From: an uncultured Comamonadaceae bacterium
GTDB lineage: Bacteria > Pseudomonadota > Gammaproteobacteria > Burkholderiales > Burkholderiaceae
Assembly: GCA_946482595.1 (NCBI GenBank)
Contig: CAMLSD010000002.1
Coordinates: 1-64,000 of the forward strand
Length of the DNA stretch: 64,000 nt
Direction: 5' to 3'
In this document: in pieces, positions 27,452-35,836 of the stretch
Position numbering within the stretch: the first letter of the stretch is position 1
Layout of the letters: every line of letters starts with the position of its first letter
The notes under the pieces: model-generated
The model's input: the letters and a program-made list of their open reading frames with translations, nothing else
Database searches by the model: none
Told to the model about the DNA's origin: nothing
Made by a program: the position numbers and the translations under genes

Positions 27452-29001
27452 TGCAGCCACGACTTGAACTGAGCGGAATCAGCAAGGGCTTTGGAGCGAC
27501 GCAGGCCCTGCGGGGTGTGGGCCTGCGGCTGTTCGGCGGTGAGATCCATGCGCTGATGGGGCAGAACGGTGCCGGCAAGTCCACCCTGATCAAGGTGCTC
27601 ACGGGTGTGCATGCACCGGATGCCGGGCGCATCGTGCTCGACGGCCGGGCCATCGCGCCGGCCACGCCGCTGCAGGCGCAGCAGCTGGGCATCAGCACCG
27701 TCTACCAGGAGGTCAACCTCTGCCCCAACCTGTCGGTGGCCGAGAACATCTTTGCCGGGCGCTACCCCCGCCGAGGCTGGCTGGCTGGCCGCATGATCGA
27801 CTGGCCGCGCATGCAGGCCCAGGCGCGCGAGCTGCTGGCCGGGCTGAACCTGCATGTCGATGTCGGCCTGGAGCTGGCGCACTACCCGGTGGCCGTGCAG
27901 CAGATGGTGGCCATTGCGCGGGCGCTGGCCATCCGCTCCCAGGTGCTGATCCTCGACGAGCCCACCTCCAGCCTGGACGACGGCGAGGTGCAGCAGCTGT
28001 TTGCCGTGCTGCGCCGGCTGCGCGATCAGGGCCTGGCCATCCTGTTCGTCACGCACTTCCTCGATCAGGTCTATGCCGTGTCCGACCGCATCACGGTGCT
28101 GCGCAATGGCGAACGGGTGGGCGAACACCTGGCGGCCGAGCTGCCCGCGCCCGCGCTGGTGACCGCGATGGTGGGGCGTGAGGTCGTGATGTCGGGCGGC
28201 CGGGGGGATGCGGCGGGGGCCGGCACCGGGCCGGCGCCTGCGGCATCGACTGCAGCGCAGCCTGCCGCGGCGCCGGCGGCACCGGCGGCACTGCGGGCCA
28301 CCGGCCTGGCCCGGCGCGGCCAGCTGCAGCCGGTGGACGTGGCGCTGCACCCCGGCGAGATCGTGGGCATCGGCGGTCTGCTGGGCTCCGGGCGCACCGA
28401 GCTGGCGCGCCTGCTGTTCGGGCTGGACCGTGCCGAAGCCGGCCGGATCGAGGTGCAGGGCCGGCCGGCCCGGTGGGATCGGCCCGCCCAGGCCATCCGC
28501 CGCGGGCTGGCGCTGTGCCCCGAGGACCGCAAGGCCGAAGGCATCGTCGCCGAGCTGTCGGTGCGCGAGAACGTGGCCCTGGCGCTGCAGGCCCGGCGCG
28601 GCCTGTGGCGCAACCTCGGCCGCGCCGAACAGGAGGCGCTGGCGCTGCGCTACATCGCTGCGCTGGGCATCAAGACGGCCGACATTGAAACCCCCATCGG
28701 TCGCCTGTCCGGCGGCAACCAGCAGAAGGCCGTGCTGGCCCGCTGGCTGGCCACCGACCCGCAGGTGCTGCTGCTCGACGAGCCCACGCGGGGCATCGAC
28801 GTGGCCGCCAAGCAGGAGATCATGGACGAGATCACCCGGCTGGCACGCGAGGGCATGGCGGTCATGTTCATCTCGTCCGAAATGGCTGAGGTCGTGCGCC
28901 TGTCCGACCGCATCGTGGTGATGCGCAACCGGGCCAAGGCCGCCGAGCTGCCCGGCGGCAGCAGCGAGCAGGCCATCTACGACATCATTGCAGGAGCCTG
29001 A
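27448..29001 (+). CDS. ytfR: Sugar ABC transporter ATPase YtfR
   Basis: Second tandem-ABC sugar ATPase of the locus, 517 residues, working with YtfQ, YtfT and YjfF. Domain one has GQNGAGKST and LDEPTSSLDD; domain two has GLLGSGRTELARLLFG, LSGGNQQK and LDEPTRGID. Between them is an Ala/Gly/Pro-rich linker (about residues 252-285) longer than in E. coli YtfR. Translation starts at 27448 or 27451; the first overlaps the gguB stop (ATGA). Assignment to YtfR rather than another RbsA paralogue rests on the two YtfT/YjfF-type permease genes that follow. Confidence 0.9.
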   Translation: MMQPRLELSGISKGFGATQALRGVGLRLFGGEIHALMGQNGAGKSTLIKVLTGVHAPDAGRIVLDGRAIAPATPLQAQQLGISTVYQEVNLCPNLSVAENIFAGRYPRRGWLAGRMIDWPRMQAQARELLAGLNLHVDVGLELAHYPVAVQQMVAIARALAIRSQVLILDEPTSSLDDGEVQQLFAVLRRLRDQGLAILFVTHFLDQVYAVSDRITVLRNGERVGEHLAAELPAPALVTAMVGREVVMSGGRGDAAGAGTGPAPAASTAAQPAAAPAAPAALRATGLARRGQLQPVDVALHPGEIVGIGGLLGSGRTELARLLFGLDRAEAGRIEVQGRPARWDRPAQAIRRGLALCPEDRKAEGIVAELSVRENVALALQARRGLWRNLGRAEQEALALRYIAALGIKTADIETPIGRLSGGNQQKAVLARWLATDPQVLLLDEPTRGIDVAAKQEIMDEITRLAREGMAVMFISSEMAEVVRLSDRIVVMRNRAKAAELPGGSSEQAIYDIIAGA

Positions 29002-29005
29002 GGTC

Positions 29006-30082
29006 ATGTCCTCGCCCGCCTTGTCCTTCCACACGCGCTGGCAGCGCCTCAGCCAGGCGCCGCTGTTCTGGCCCCTGGCCACCCTGGCCGCCCTGCTGGT
29101 GGTGAGCGCCTGGCTCAACCCCGCCTTCCTGCAGCTGAGCTGGCGTGACGGGCACCTGTACGGCAGTGTCATCGACATCCTCAACCGTGCCGCGCCGCTG
29201 GTGGTCGTGTCGCTGGGCATGACGCTGGTGATCGCCACGCGCGGCATCGACATCTCGGTCGGTGCCGTGGTGGCCATTGCCGCGGCCGTGGCGGCCCTGA
29301 TGGTCGGCGGGCAGCTGGTGGTGCGTGACGGCGTGCCCACGCATGTGAGCCGCTTCCCGATGGCCCTGGCGCTGCTGGCGGCGCTGGCCGTGGCCACGCT
29401 GGCCGGCCTGTGGAACGGCCTGCTGGTCGCCCGCGTGGGCATGCAGCCCATCATCGCCACGCTGATCCTGATGGTGGCCGGGCGCGGCGTGGCGCAACTG
29501 CTCACCGGGGGGCAGATCATCACGGTGTACTACCCGCCGTTTTTCGTGCTGGGCAATGGCTTCTGGCTGGGCCTGCCGGTGGCGCTGTTCGTGGCGGCGA
29601 TCACCTGGGGCGTGCTGCATCTGGCCTTGCGCACCACGGCGCTGGGCCTGTTCATCCAGGCCATCGGCATCAATCCGCGGGCGGCCCACCTGGCCGGCGT
29701 GCCGGCGCGGCGCATCGTGGTGGGGGTGTATGCGCTGTGCGGGCTGTGTGCCGGCATTGCCGGGCTGCTGATCAGTTCCAACGTCAAGAGTGCGGACGGC
29801 AACAACGCCGGTCAGTTGATGGAGCTGGATGCGATCCTGGCCGTGACGCTGGGCGGCACCCTGCTGACGGGCGGGCGGTTCTCGCTGGCCGGCAGTGTGG
29901 TGGGGGCGCTCATCATCCAGACGCTCACCTCGCTGATCTACTCGATGGGCGTGCCGCCCGAGGTCAATCTGGTCGTGAAGGCGGCGGTGGTGTTTGTGGT
30001 GATGCTGCTGCAGTCGGCGGCGTTCCGGCAATGGCTGCGTGAACTCGCGGTTCGGCCTTCGGTGCACGGGGGGCAGCCATGA
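29006..30082 (+). CDS. ytfT: Sugar ABC transporter permease YtfT
   Basis: One of two permease subunits of the YtfQRT-YjfF importer, 358 residues with about nine membrane segments and the class motif ATRGIDISVGAVVAI (near 80-94). The ATG at 29006 follows the ytfR stop by four bases, with GGAG upstream; an earlier non-ATG start at 28988 would overlap ytfR. Its stop overlaps the yjfF start (ATGA). Two different permeases per importer is the rule for this transporter, unlike GguB, which acts alone. Confidence 0.9.
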   Translation: MSSPALSFHTRWQRLSQAPLFWPLATLAALLVVSAWLNPAFLQLSWRDGHLYGSVIDILNRAAPLVVVSLGMTLVIATRGIDISVGAVVAIAAAVAALMVGGQLVVRDGVPTHVSRFPMALALLAALAVATLAGLWNGLLVARVGMQPIIATLILMVAGRGVAQLLTGGQIITVYYPPFFVLGNGFWLGLPVALFVAAITWGVLHLALRTTALGLFIQAIGINPRAAHLAGVPARRIVVGVYALCGLCAGIAGLLISSNVKSADGNNAGQLMELDAILAVTLGGTLLTGGRFSLAGSVVGALIIQTLTSLIYSMGVPPEVNLVVKAAVVFVVMLLQSAAFRQWLRELAVRPSVHGGQP

Positions 30083-31116
30083 ACCGCACGGTCAGCTCGG
30101 TGGTCGACCTGCCCGCCCAGGTCACGCAGGCCGGCAGCGGCAGCGCGCCGCGCTCGTGGCGCCTGGCGGCGCGCCACAAGCCGGTGGCGGCCACCTTCGT
30201 GCTGCTGCTGGCGATGTCGGTGTTCGGATCGCTGATGTACGACGGCTTCCTGTCGCCGCAGGTGTTTCTCAATCTGTTGATCGACAACGCCTTTCTCGTG
30301 ATCGTGGCCGTGGGCATGACCTTCGTGATCCTGTCCGGCGGCATCGACCTGTCGGTCGGCTCGGTGATCGCGCTGACCACCATGGTGTCGGCCGCGCTGG
30401 TCGAGCATGCCGGCTGGAGCGCGGGCACGGTGATCCCGCTGGTGCTGGTGATGGGCCTGCTGTTCGGTGCGGCGCAGGGCTGGCTGATCCAGCGCTTTCG
30501 GCTGCAGCCCTTCATCGTCACGCTGGCCGGCATGTTCCTCGCGCGGGGGCTGTGCTATCTGATCAGCATCGACTCCATCAGCATCGACGACCCGGTCTAC
30601 GCCGCGGCCGCGCAGACGCGTGTGCCGCTGGGCGAGGACGCCTCACTCACGATCGGCGCGCTGCTGGCGCTGGGGGTGGTGGTGCTGGCGGCCTGGATCG
30701 CGCAGGGCACCGGGTTCGGTCGCACCGTCTATGCGATGGGCGGCAATGAAAGCTCCGCGGTGCTGATGGGCCTGCCGGTGGCCCGCACCACGGTGGGTGT
30801 CTATGCGCTCAGCGGGCTGTGCTCGGCGCTGGCTGGTGTGGTGTTCACCTTCTACATGCTGTCGGGCTACGGCCTGCATGCCGTGGGCATGGAGCTCGAT
30901 GCGATTGCCGCGGTGGTGATCGGCGGCACGCTGCTGTCGGGCGGTGTGGGGTATGTGGCCGGCACCCTGCTGGGGGTGCTGGTGCTGGGCATGATCCAGA
31001 CGCTCATCATGTTCGACGGCAGCCTGAGCTCCTGGTGGACGCGCATCGTGATTGGCCTGCTGCTGTTCGTCTTCTGCCTGATGCAGCGCCTGTTCGAGTC
31101 GGACCGCAAGGCATGA
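30079..31116 (+). CDS. yjfF: Sugar ABC transporter permease YjfF
   Basis: Second permease of the YtfQRT-YjfF system, 345 residues, about nine transmembrane helices. It carries SGGIDLSVGSVIALTT (near 92-107) and the GGNESSAVLMGL loop. Translation is coupled to ytfT through a four-base overlap at its start and to dgoK through another at its end, so import and the first phosphorylation step of galactose breakdown are made from one message. Confidence 0.9.
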   Translation: MNRTVSSVVDLPAQVTQAGSGSAPRSWRLAARHKPVAATFVLLLAMSVFGSLMYDGFLSPQVFLNLLIDNAFLVIVAVGMTFVILSGGIDLSVGSVIALTTMVSAALVEHAGWSAGTVIPLVLVMGLLFGAAQGWLIQRFRLQPFIVTLAGMFLARGLCYLISIDSISIDDPVYAAAAQTRVPLGEDASLTIGALLALGVVVLAAWIAQGTGFGRTVYAMGGNESSAVLMGLPVARTTVGVYALSGLCSALAGVVFTFYMLSGYGLHAVGMELDAIAAVVIGGTLLSGGVGYVAGTLLGVLVLGMIQTLIMFDGSLSSWWTRIVIGLLLFVFCLMQRLFESDRKA

Positions 31117-32045
31117 GTGCCGCGACCGCATCGCCGTCGGTCTGGGTGGGTGTGGACTGGGGCACCACGCACCGCAGGCTGTGGGCGCATCGCCACGGCG
31201 AGGTCGTGGCCAGCCATGCCGACGACCAGGGGCTGCTGGCCAGCGCACCGCAATTCGGCGCCTCGCTCGATGCGGCCCTGCGTCACCTGTCGCTCGACCC
31301 CGCCGCCTGCCGTGTCGTGATGTCCGGCATGGTGGGCAGCGCCCAGGGCTGGCGGGCCGTGCCCTACCTCGACGCCAGCCTGCCGCTGGCGGCGTGGCCC
31401 CAGCACCTGGTGGCACTGGACACGCCGGCACCCCGCCTGATCGTGCCCGGCCTGCGCTGGAGCGGGCCCGACGGCGCGGTGGACGTGATGCGCGGCGAAG
31501 AAACCCAACTGCTCGGTGCCCTGCATCTGCTGGGCGCGCTCGACGCCGACGGCTGGTTCGTGCTGCCGGGCACCCACAGCAAGTGGGTGCGGCTGCGCCA
31601 TGGGCGCGTGGCCTCCCTGCGCACCCACCTCAGCGGTGAACTCCATGGCCTGCTGACCCGGCATGGCACGCTGGGCGCGCTGCTGCACGAACTGCCGCAC
31701 GAGGAGGTCACACCCGGATCGCCGGGCTTTGATGCGGGTGTGGCTGCCGCCGGGCAGGGCAGCCTCGCGCATGGCCTGTTCGGTGGCCGCGCCCGTGTGG
31801 TCACCGGCATGATGCCGCGCGAGCATCTGGGCGCCTACCTCAGCGGCATCCTGCTGGGCAGCGAGTGGCACGACACACTGCACCGGGCCGGTGGTGCCCT
31901 GGACGGGCCGGTGCGCATCATCGGCAGCCCGGGCCTGGCCGAGCTGCACGCACACTGCGCACGGGCATTCGGTGTGCCGGTGCAGGTGCTGGACGTGCAG
32001 GCGGTGCAACGGGCCGCCTGGGCGGCGCTGGGGGCGCGCGCATGA
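31113..32045 (+). CDS. dgoK: 2-dehydro-3-deoxygalactonokinase
   Basis: Phosphorylates 2-keto-3-deoxy-D-galactonate at C6 with ATP in the De Ley-Doudoroff galactose pathway. The 310-residue protein begins with the actin-like phosphate motif VGVDWGTTHRR and contains the DgoK-family segments MSGMVGSAQGW (near 70-80), MRGEETQLLGAL (near 129-140) and LPGTHSKWV (near 151-159). The ATG overlaps the yjfF stop and its own stop overlaps dgoA, giving a tightly coupled series. Its presence shows that the locus handles galactonate as well as arabinonate. Confidence 0.92.
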   Translation: MSAATASPSVWVGVDWGTTHRRLWAHRHGEVVASHADDQGLLASAPQFGASLDAALRHLSLDPAACRVVMSGMVGSAQGWRAVPYLDASLPLAAWPQHLVALDTPAPRLIVPGLRWSGPDGAVDVMRGEETQLLGALHLLGALDADGWFVLPGTHSKWVRLRHGRVASLRTHLSGELHGLLTRHGTLGALLHELPHEEVTPGSPGFDAGVAAAGQGSLAHGLFGGRARVVTGMMPREHLGAYLSGILLGSEWHDTLHRAGGALDGPVRIIGSPGLAELHAHCARAFGVPVQVLDVQAVQRAAWAALGARA

Positions 32046-32662
32046 GCACGGCGATCGAGCTGGTGGCCATCCTGCGAGGGCTGCAGCCCGAGCGTGCACA
32101 GGCGGTCGGCGAAGCCCTGTGCGAGGCTGGCTTCGATGCCATCGAGGTGCCGCTGAACCGGCCGAATGCCTTGCGCAGCATCGAGGTGCTGGCGCAGGCG
32201 GTGGGGGGCAGCGTGCAGGTGGGGGCCGGCACCGTGATGTCGGTGAGCGATGTCGATGCGGTGGTGTCGGCCGGCGGACGCCTGATCGTGTCGCCGCATT
32301 GTGATGTGCAGGTGATCCAGCGGGCCTGCTCGGCGGGCCTCACCGTGGCACCCGGGGTGTTCACCGCCACCGAGGCCTTCACGGCGCTGCGATCCGGTGC
32401 GCATGCGCTAAAGCTCTTTCCGGCCGAGGCGCTGGGGCCTGCGGGTCTGGCGGCCCTGGCCACGGTGCTGCCCGCGGGCACCCGCCTGTGGCCGGTGGGT
32501 GGGGTGACGCCCGAACGCCTGGCGGTGTGGGTACGCGCCGGGGCCACGGGCTTTGGACTGGGCGGGGCGCTGTTCCGCCCCGAGTGGGGCCTTGATCAGG
32601 TGATGCAGCAGGCCCGGGCCTTCCGGTCGGCCCGCGAGGCCCTGGCCTCGCAGGCGACGTGA
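32042..32662 (+). CDS. dgoA: 2-dehydro-3-deoxy-6-phosphogalactonate aldolase
   Basis: Class I aldolase that splits 2-keto-3-deoxy-6-phosphogalactonate into pyruvate and glyceraldehyde 3-phosphate. The 206-residue protein fits the KDPG/KDPGal aldolase family: catalytic Glu35 (AIEVPLNRP), GAGTVM (61-66), SPHCD, and Schiff-base Lys124 in ALKLFPAE, whose sequence is typical of the galactonate branch. It is the last gene of the operon and ends 24 bases from the convergent porin gene. Unlike the fused enterobacterial DgoA, no dehydratase is attached. Confidence 0.93.
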   Translation: MSTAIELVAILRGLQPERAQAVGEALCEAGFDAIEVPLNRPNALRSIEVLAQAVGGSVQVGAGTVMSVSDVDAVVSAGGRLIVSPHCDVQVIQRACSAGLTVAPGVFTATEAFTALRSGAHALKLFPAEALGPAGLAALATVLPAGTRLWPVGGVTPERLAVWVRAGATGFGLGGALFRPEWGLDQVMQQARAFRSAREALASQAT

Positions 32663-32686
32663 AGGCCGCGCTCGACCGCAACGCGA

Positions 32687-33613
32687 TCAGAAGTTGTGAC
32701 GCAGACCGATGTCGAAGCCGGTCTTGTTGTCGCTCAGCTCGCTGTCGTTGCCGATGTCCACATAGACCGTGGTGCGCTTGGACAGCGGGTGGAAGTAACC
32801 CACGCTGAACTTGGAAGACAGGTCGGTGTCGGCCGACTTGTTCTCGCGCTTGGACCAGGCCGCACGCAGCTCGCCGGTGCCGATCCGCGCGCTTGCGCCG
32901 ATCAGGTAGGACCGGTGTTCCACGCCGGCAGCGTTTTCGCCGGCGCCGAAGCCGGCCATCACCTTGGCCACGCCGAAGTCATAGCCGCCCGACAGCACAT
33001 ACCAGGTGGACTTTGTCTTGGCGAACTTGTCATAGCCAAAACCCAGGCTCAGCGGACCGGCCGCGTAGGTGGCGGCAAAGCCGTAGGTCTGCTTGGTGTC
33101 GGTCTCGGTGTTTTCTTCGAGCTCGAGCTGGGCTTCGAGCTTGAAGCCGCTCATGCTGGGCGAGGCGTAGGTGATGGCGTTGTTCTTGCGGCTGGGCGCA
33201 AAGCCACGGATGTTGGACTCGTGGGCCGCGATGGTGTCGCCACCCCAGGGGTCGAGCTTGTTGGCGACGTTGCGGGCGGGGGTGTAGTCGCGGCCCAGCA
33301 CCACGGTGCCAAAACCTCCCTGCAGGCCGACGACCGAGCGGCCGTCCCAGAAGGTGCCAGCGGCCACGCCGGTGTCGGCGCTGAAGCGGTGCTCGATGTT
33401 GAAGATCGCCTTCAGACCGCCGCCCAGGTCCTCGGCCCCGCGAAAGCCCAGGCGGCTGCCCGAACCCTGGCGCAGTTCGGTGACGTCGGAGCCCAGGTTG
33501 CGGGCCAGGCCGAGGTCGACCCGGCCATACAGGGTGACGTTGTTCGACTGGGCCATCGTCGGCAGCGACGCAAAAGCGCACAGCAGCGCGAGGGAAAGCT
33601 TGGTGGTGTTCAT
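32687..33613 (-). CDS. Outer-membrane porin (OmpC-like, betaproteobacterial)
   Basis: A 308-residue general porin with a signal peptide (about 1-21, cut after MAQ), the betaproteobacterial porin opening NNVTLYGRVDLGLA, the SRLGFRGAEDLGGGLKAIF segment and a C-terminal phenylalanine needed for assembly by the Bam complex. It forms a 16-strand trimeric channel in the outer membrane. Lying convergent to the sugar operon, it may provide the sugar entry route, but its own 418-base upstream region shows it is controlled separately. It is slightly shorter than the usual 330-380 residues, so some surface loops are short. Confidence 0.9.
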   Translation of the reverse strand: MNTTKLSLALLCAFASLPTMAQSNNVTLYGRVDLGLARNLGSDVTELRQGSGSRLGFRGAEDLGGGLKAIFNIEHRFSADTGVAAGTFWDGRSVVGLQGGFGTVVLGRDYTPARNVANKLDPWGGDTIAAHESNIRGFAPSRKNNAITYASPSMSGFKLEAQLELEENTETDTKQTYGFAATYAAGPLSLGFGYDKFAKTKSTWYVLSGGYDFGVAKVMAGFGAGENAAGVEHRSYLIGASARIGTGELRAAWSKRENKSADTDLSSKFSVGYFHPLSKRTTVYVDIGNDSELSDNKTGFDIGLRHNF

Positions 33614-34031
33614 GGGTACTCAATATATGCAGGTTGACAACAGCGCAACGCGTCCGGACCAACGGGCCGGGGAGGCGAGCGCTGCGGATTGTTTCGACGC
33701 GTGAGGTCAGCCCTGCGACAAACCCACGGCATCTTAGGGCAAGCCGTCTGTCATCGCCATGCCATTGAACTGTGCCCCGCCGGGCAGCGCCTGGGGTGGC
33801 GTGCCTGTCAAGCCGCAGGCAGGGCGAACGGGTGCGGGCGGGACCTGAACGTCGCCTTGCAGGCTGTGGCGCACAAGGCACACGGGTGCGCTGCGCGCAC
33901 GCCCCGGGGGTGGGTCGGATGTGTGTGTGAACGATCGCCGGTGCGCAGCCACGCTTCGGCAAAGCGTCAAGCGCGTGTCACACACTGCGGTCAAGGTGCG
34001 GGCTTCGTTCACACCGCATCCGAGTTGTCCG
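33614..34031. other. Non-coding stretch, 418 bp, divergent promoter region
   Basis: Lies between the porin gene and a divergent hypothetical gene. It must hold both promoters. The first 40 bases upstream of the porin are AT-rich (TATATT near 33622) but a -35/-10 pair with correct spacing is not evident. No gene or repeat was seen in the rest. Confidence 0.4.
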
Positions 34032-34565
34032 ATGGAACCGTGGCGCATTCCCAGCAAGACCCCCAAGGCCAGGCAGGTGCTGCAAGGGCGTGACTTCCCC
34101 GGCACGCGCGCCCAGCGTGCGCTGCTCATCATGGCCGACGGACGCAAGACCCTGCAGGACCTGTCGGGCGCGATCCGTTCACTGGGCCTGTCGCCGGCCG
34201 ATCTGCAGGCCCTGGCCGCGGAGGGCTGGGTGACCTGGCAAGGCGAGATCGCGCCGGGCACCACGATGACCCCGGCGGTGGACATCGAGGTGCCGGTCGC
34301 GTCAGCCGTGCCTGCCGGACCGGCCCGCACGCTGGCCGCGGCCAAGCTCTTTGCGCTCGACCTGATCGGGCGCATGCTGGGCACACGCGACGAGGCCCTG
34401 CGCCGCGCCGCGCGCGAGGTGGCCGATGCCGAGGCCTTGCTGGCCTGGCTCGACCAGTGCATGGTCCAGTTGCGCAGCGAACACGGCGACGAACCGGCCG
34501 AACTGTTCCACCTCAGGGTGCGGGCGGTGCTGCCGCCCGAGGCGCTGCAGCGCTGGGTGCGCTGA
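34032..34565 (+). CDS. Hypothetical protein, Burkholderiales type
   Basis: A 177-residue soluble protein. The first part (about 20-75) contains ALLIMADGRKTLQDLSGAI followed by a DLQALAAEGWVTW segment, reading like a winged-helix module of the kind found in small Burkholderiales proteins. An Ala/Pro-rich linker (80-105) leads to a helical C-terminus (about 110-177). I cannot name a family or function. It is convergent with the DUF5666 gene. The ATG at 34032 is the first start that keeps the conserved-looking part intact. Confidence 0.6.
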   Translation: MEPWRIPSKTPKARQVLQGRDFPGTRAQRALLIMADGRKTLQDLSGAIRSLGLSPADLQALAAEGWVTWQGEIAPGTTMTPAVDIEVPVASAVPAGPARTLAAAKLFALDLIGRMLGTRDEALRRAAREVADAEALLAWLDQCMVQLRSEHGDEPAELFHLRVRAVLPPEALQRWVR

Positions 34566-34596
34566 GCCCCGGCAGCACGCGGTCACGAGGCCGCGT

Positions 34597-35799
34597 TCAC
34601 GGCAGGAACTCCAGGCGGGTTGCCATCAGCACCTGGCCCCGGGCCTCGCCCTTGACGCGGACCTTCCTGCCATCGGCCAGCTCGTCCACACGCCCTCCGG
34701 AAACCGCTGCGCGGGTGGCATCGACCGGCACGCCGCTGACGCGGAAATCGTTCACGCCCTTGAACTTCTTGATCGGGCCGCTGACCGTGAACACCATGGG
34801 TTCGCCGGGTTCGCTCACCGTCACGGCCCGGGCGTGCAGCACGCCCGCCTTGAGCGAACCGACCACTGCAACACGCAGGCCGTTGCCGGTCACGCGGGAT
34901 CGCTTCTCGGCCTCACGTGCATCGACCGGCAGGTCCTCGAGCACAAACTGCGGGCCGCTGACCCACTGGCTGACCACACCTTCCGCATACACCCAGGGCA
35001 CATCGCCCGACAGCAGGCGGTCGTCGATCACCCGCTCGACCATCCACACCGCGCCAGGCGCCGGCGGTGCCGCGGCCGATACACGCACCACCCGCCCGGC
35101 GGCCAGATTCGCCTGCACGGCGATGCGGGCCTGCGAGAAGTCCACGGGCTGGCCGCCCACCGTCATCGTCCGGGCTTGCAGGTCGAGCTGGCTGACGGCA
35201 CCCTTGAGCTCTAGACCCTGCGGGCCTGCGCCGGCACCGCCCCCGGCCGGTGGATCGAGTCGCTCGATCCGGGTGGCCACCACGCTGCGGGCGTTATCCC
35301 CCAGCGCGCCATGGACCTCGACAAAGTCGCCCGGCTGGACCTCGCCCGGCCGTCCGACACCTGCAAGCAGCGTCTCGTCGGCATACCCGACCTCACTGCC
35401 CAGCACCGTGATCCGCCGTGATGCGGGGTCGATGGCCGAGACCAGACCGCGCGCCGCGGGTGTCAGCCGGATCGTCTGCGCCGTCCCGCTGCGGCCGCCG
35501 TCCGGCGTGCTGCCATCCACCTCGACCCAGGTGCCCAGCGCCAGTCGATCGTCCGATGCCGGTTGTCCGAAGGCATCGACCAGCTGTGCCGTCGCCCGCT
35601 CGTAGGCCACGCCGCCCACGCTCAAGGCGGTGTCGCTCAAGGCCGTGACCTGGCCGCTGCTGTAGATGCGCGACCCGCCGGTGCCGCCCTCGCCGACACC
35701 GCCGCCACACGACACCACCAGCAGGGCGCTCCAGGCGCAGGCCAGCCACAGCAGCCATTGCCGGGGACGAGCCCAGCCCGGGAAGCGAAGATCGAGCAC
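34597..35799 (-). CDS. DUF5666 repeat lipoprotein
   Basis: A 400-residue exported protein. The N-terminal signal ends in VVSCGGGVGEGGTGG, a lipobox followed by a glycine linker, so it is probably lipid-anchored. The rest consists of about five DUF5666-type beta repeats, each roughly 60-70 residues (for example starting at GQVTALSDTALSVGG, GLVSAIDPASRRITVLG, GAVSQLDLQARTMTVGG), with OB-like pattern. The biochemical role is unknown. It follows the DUF6502 gene by 37 bases on the same strand, and I recall this pairing in other Burkholderiales, so the two likely form an operon. Confidence 0.8.
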   Translation of the reverse strand: MLDLRFPGWARPRQWLLWLACAWSALLVVSCGGGVGEGGTGGSRIYSSGQVTALSDTALSVGGVAYERATAQLVDAFGQPASDDRLALGTWVEVDGSTPDGGRSGTAQTIRLTPAARGLVSAIDPASRRITVLGSEVGYADETLLAGVGRPGEVQPGDFVEVHGALGDNARSVVATRIERLDPPAGGGAGAGPQGLELKGAVSQLDLQARTMTVGGQPVDFSQARIAVQANLAAGRVVRVSAAAPPAPGAVWMVERVIDDRLLSGDVPWVYAEGVVSQWVSGPQFVLEDLPVDAREAEKRSRVTGNGLRVAVVGSLKAGVLHARAVTVSEPGEPMVFTVSGPIKKFKGVNDFRVSGVPVDATRAAVSGGRVDELADGRKVRVKGEARGQVLMATRLEFLP

Positions 35800-35836
35800 G
35801 AAGGGTCTCCTGATGGTTGACGTGGCCTGACGCGGG

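Noticed and set aside
27436..29523. 695-codon minus-strand frame opposite ytfR and ytfT
   Set aside because: Antisense to a clear ABC ATPase gene with intact Walker motifs; no start context and no domain.
33614..33660. TATATT as porin -10 box
   Set aside because: No -35 element at acceptable distance, and the box would be too close to the start codon.
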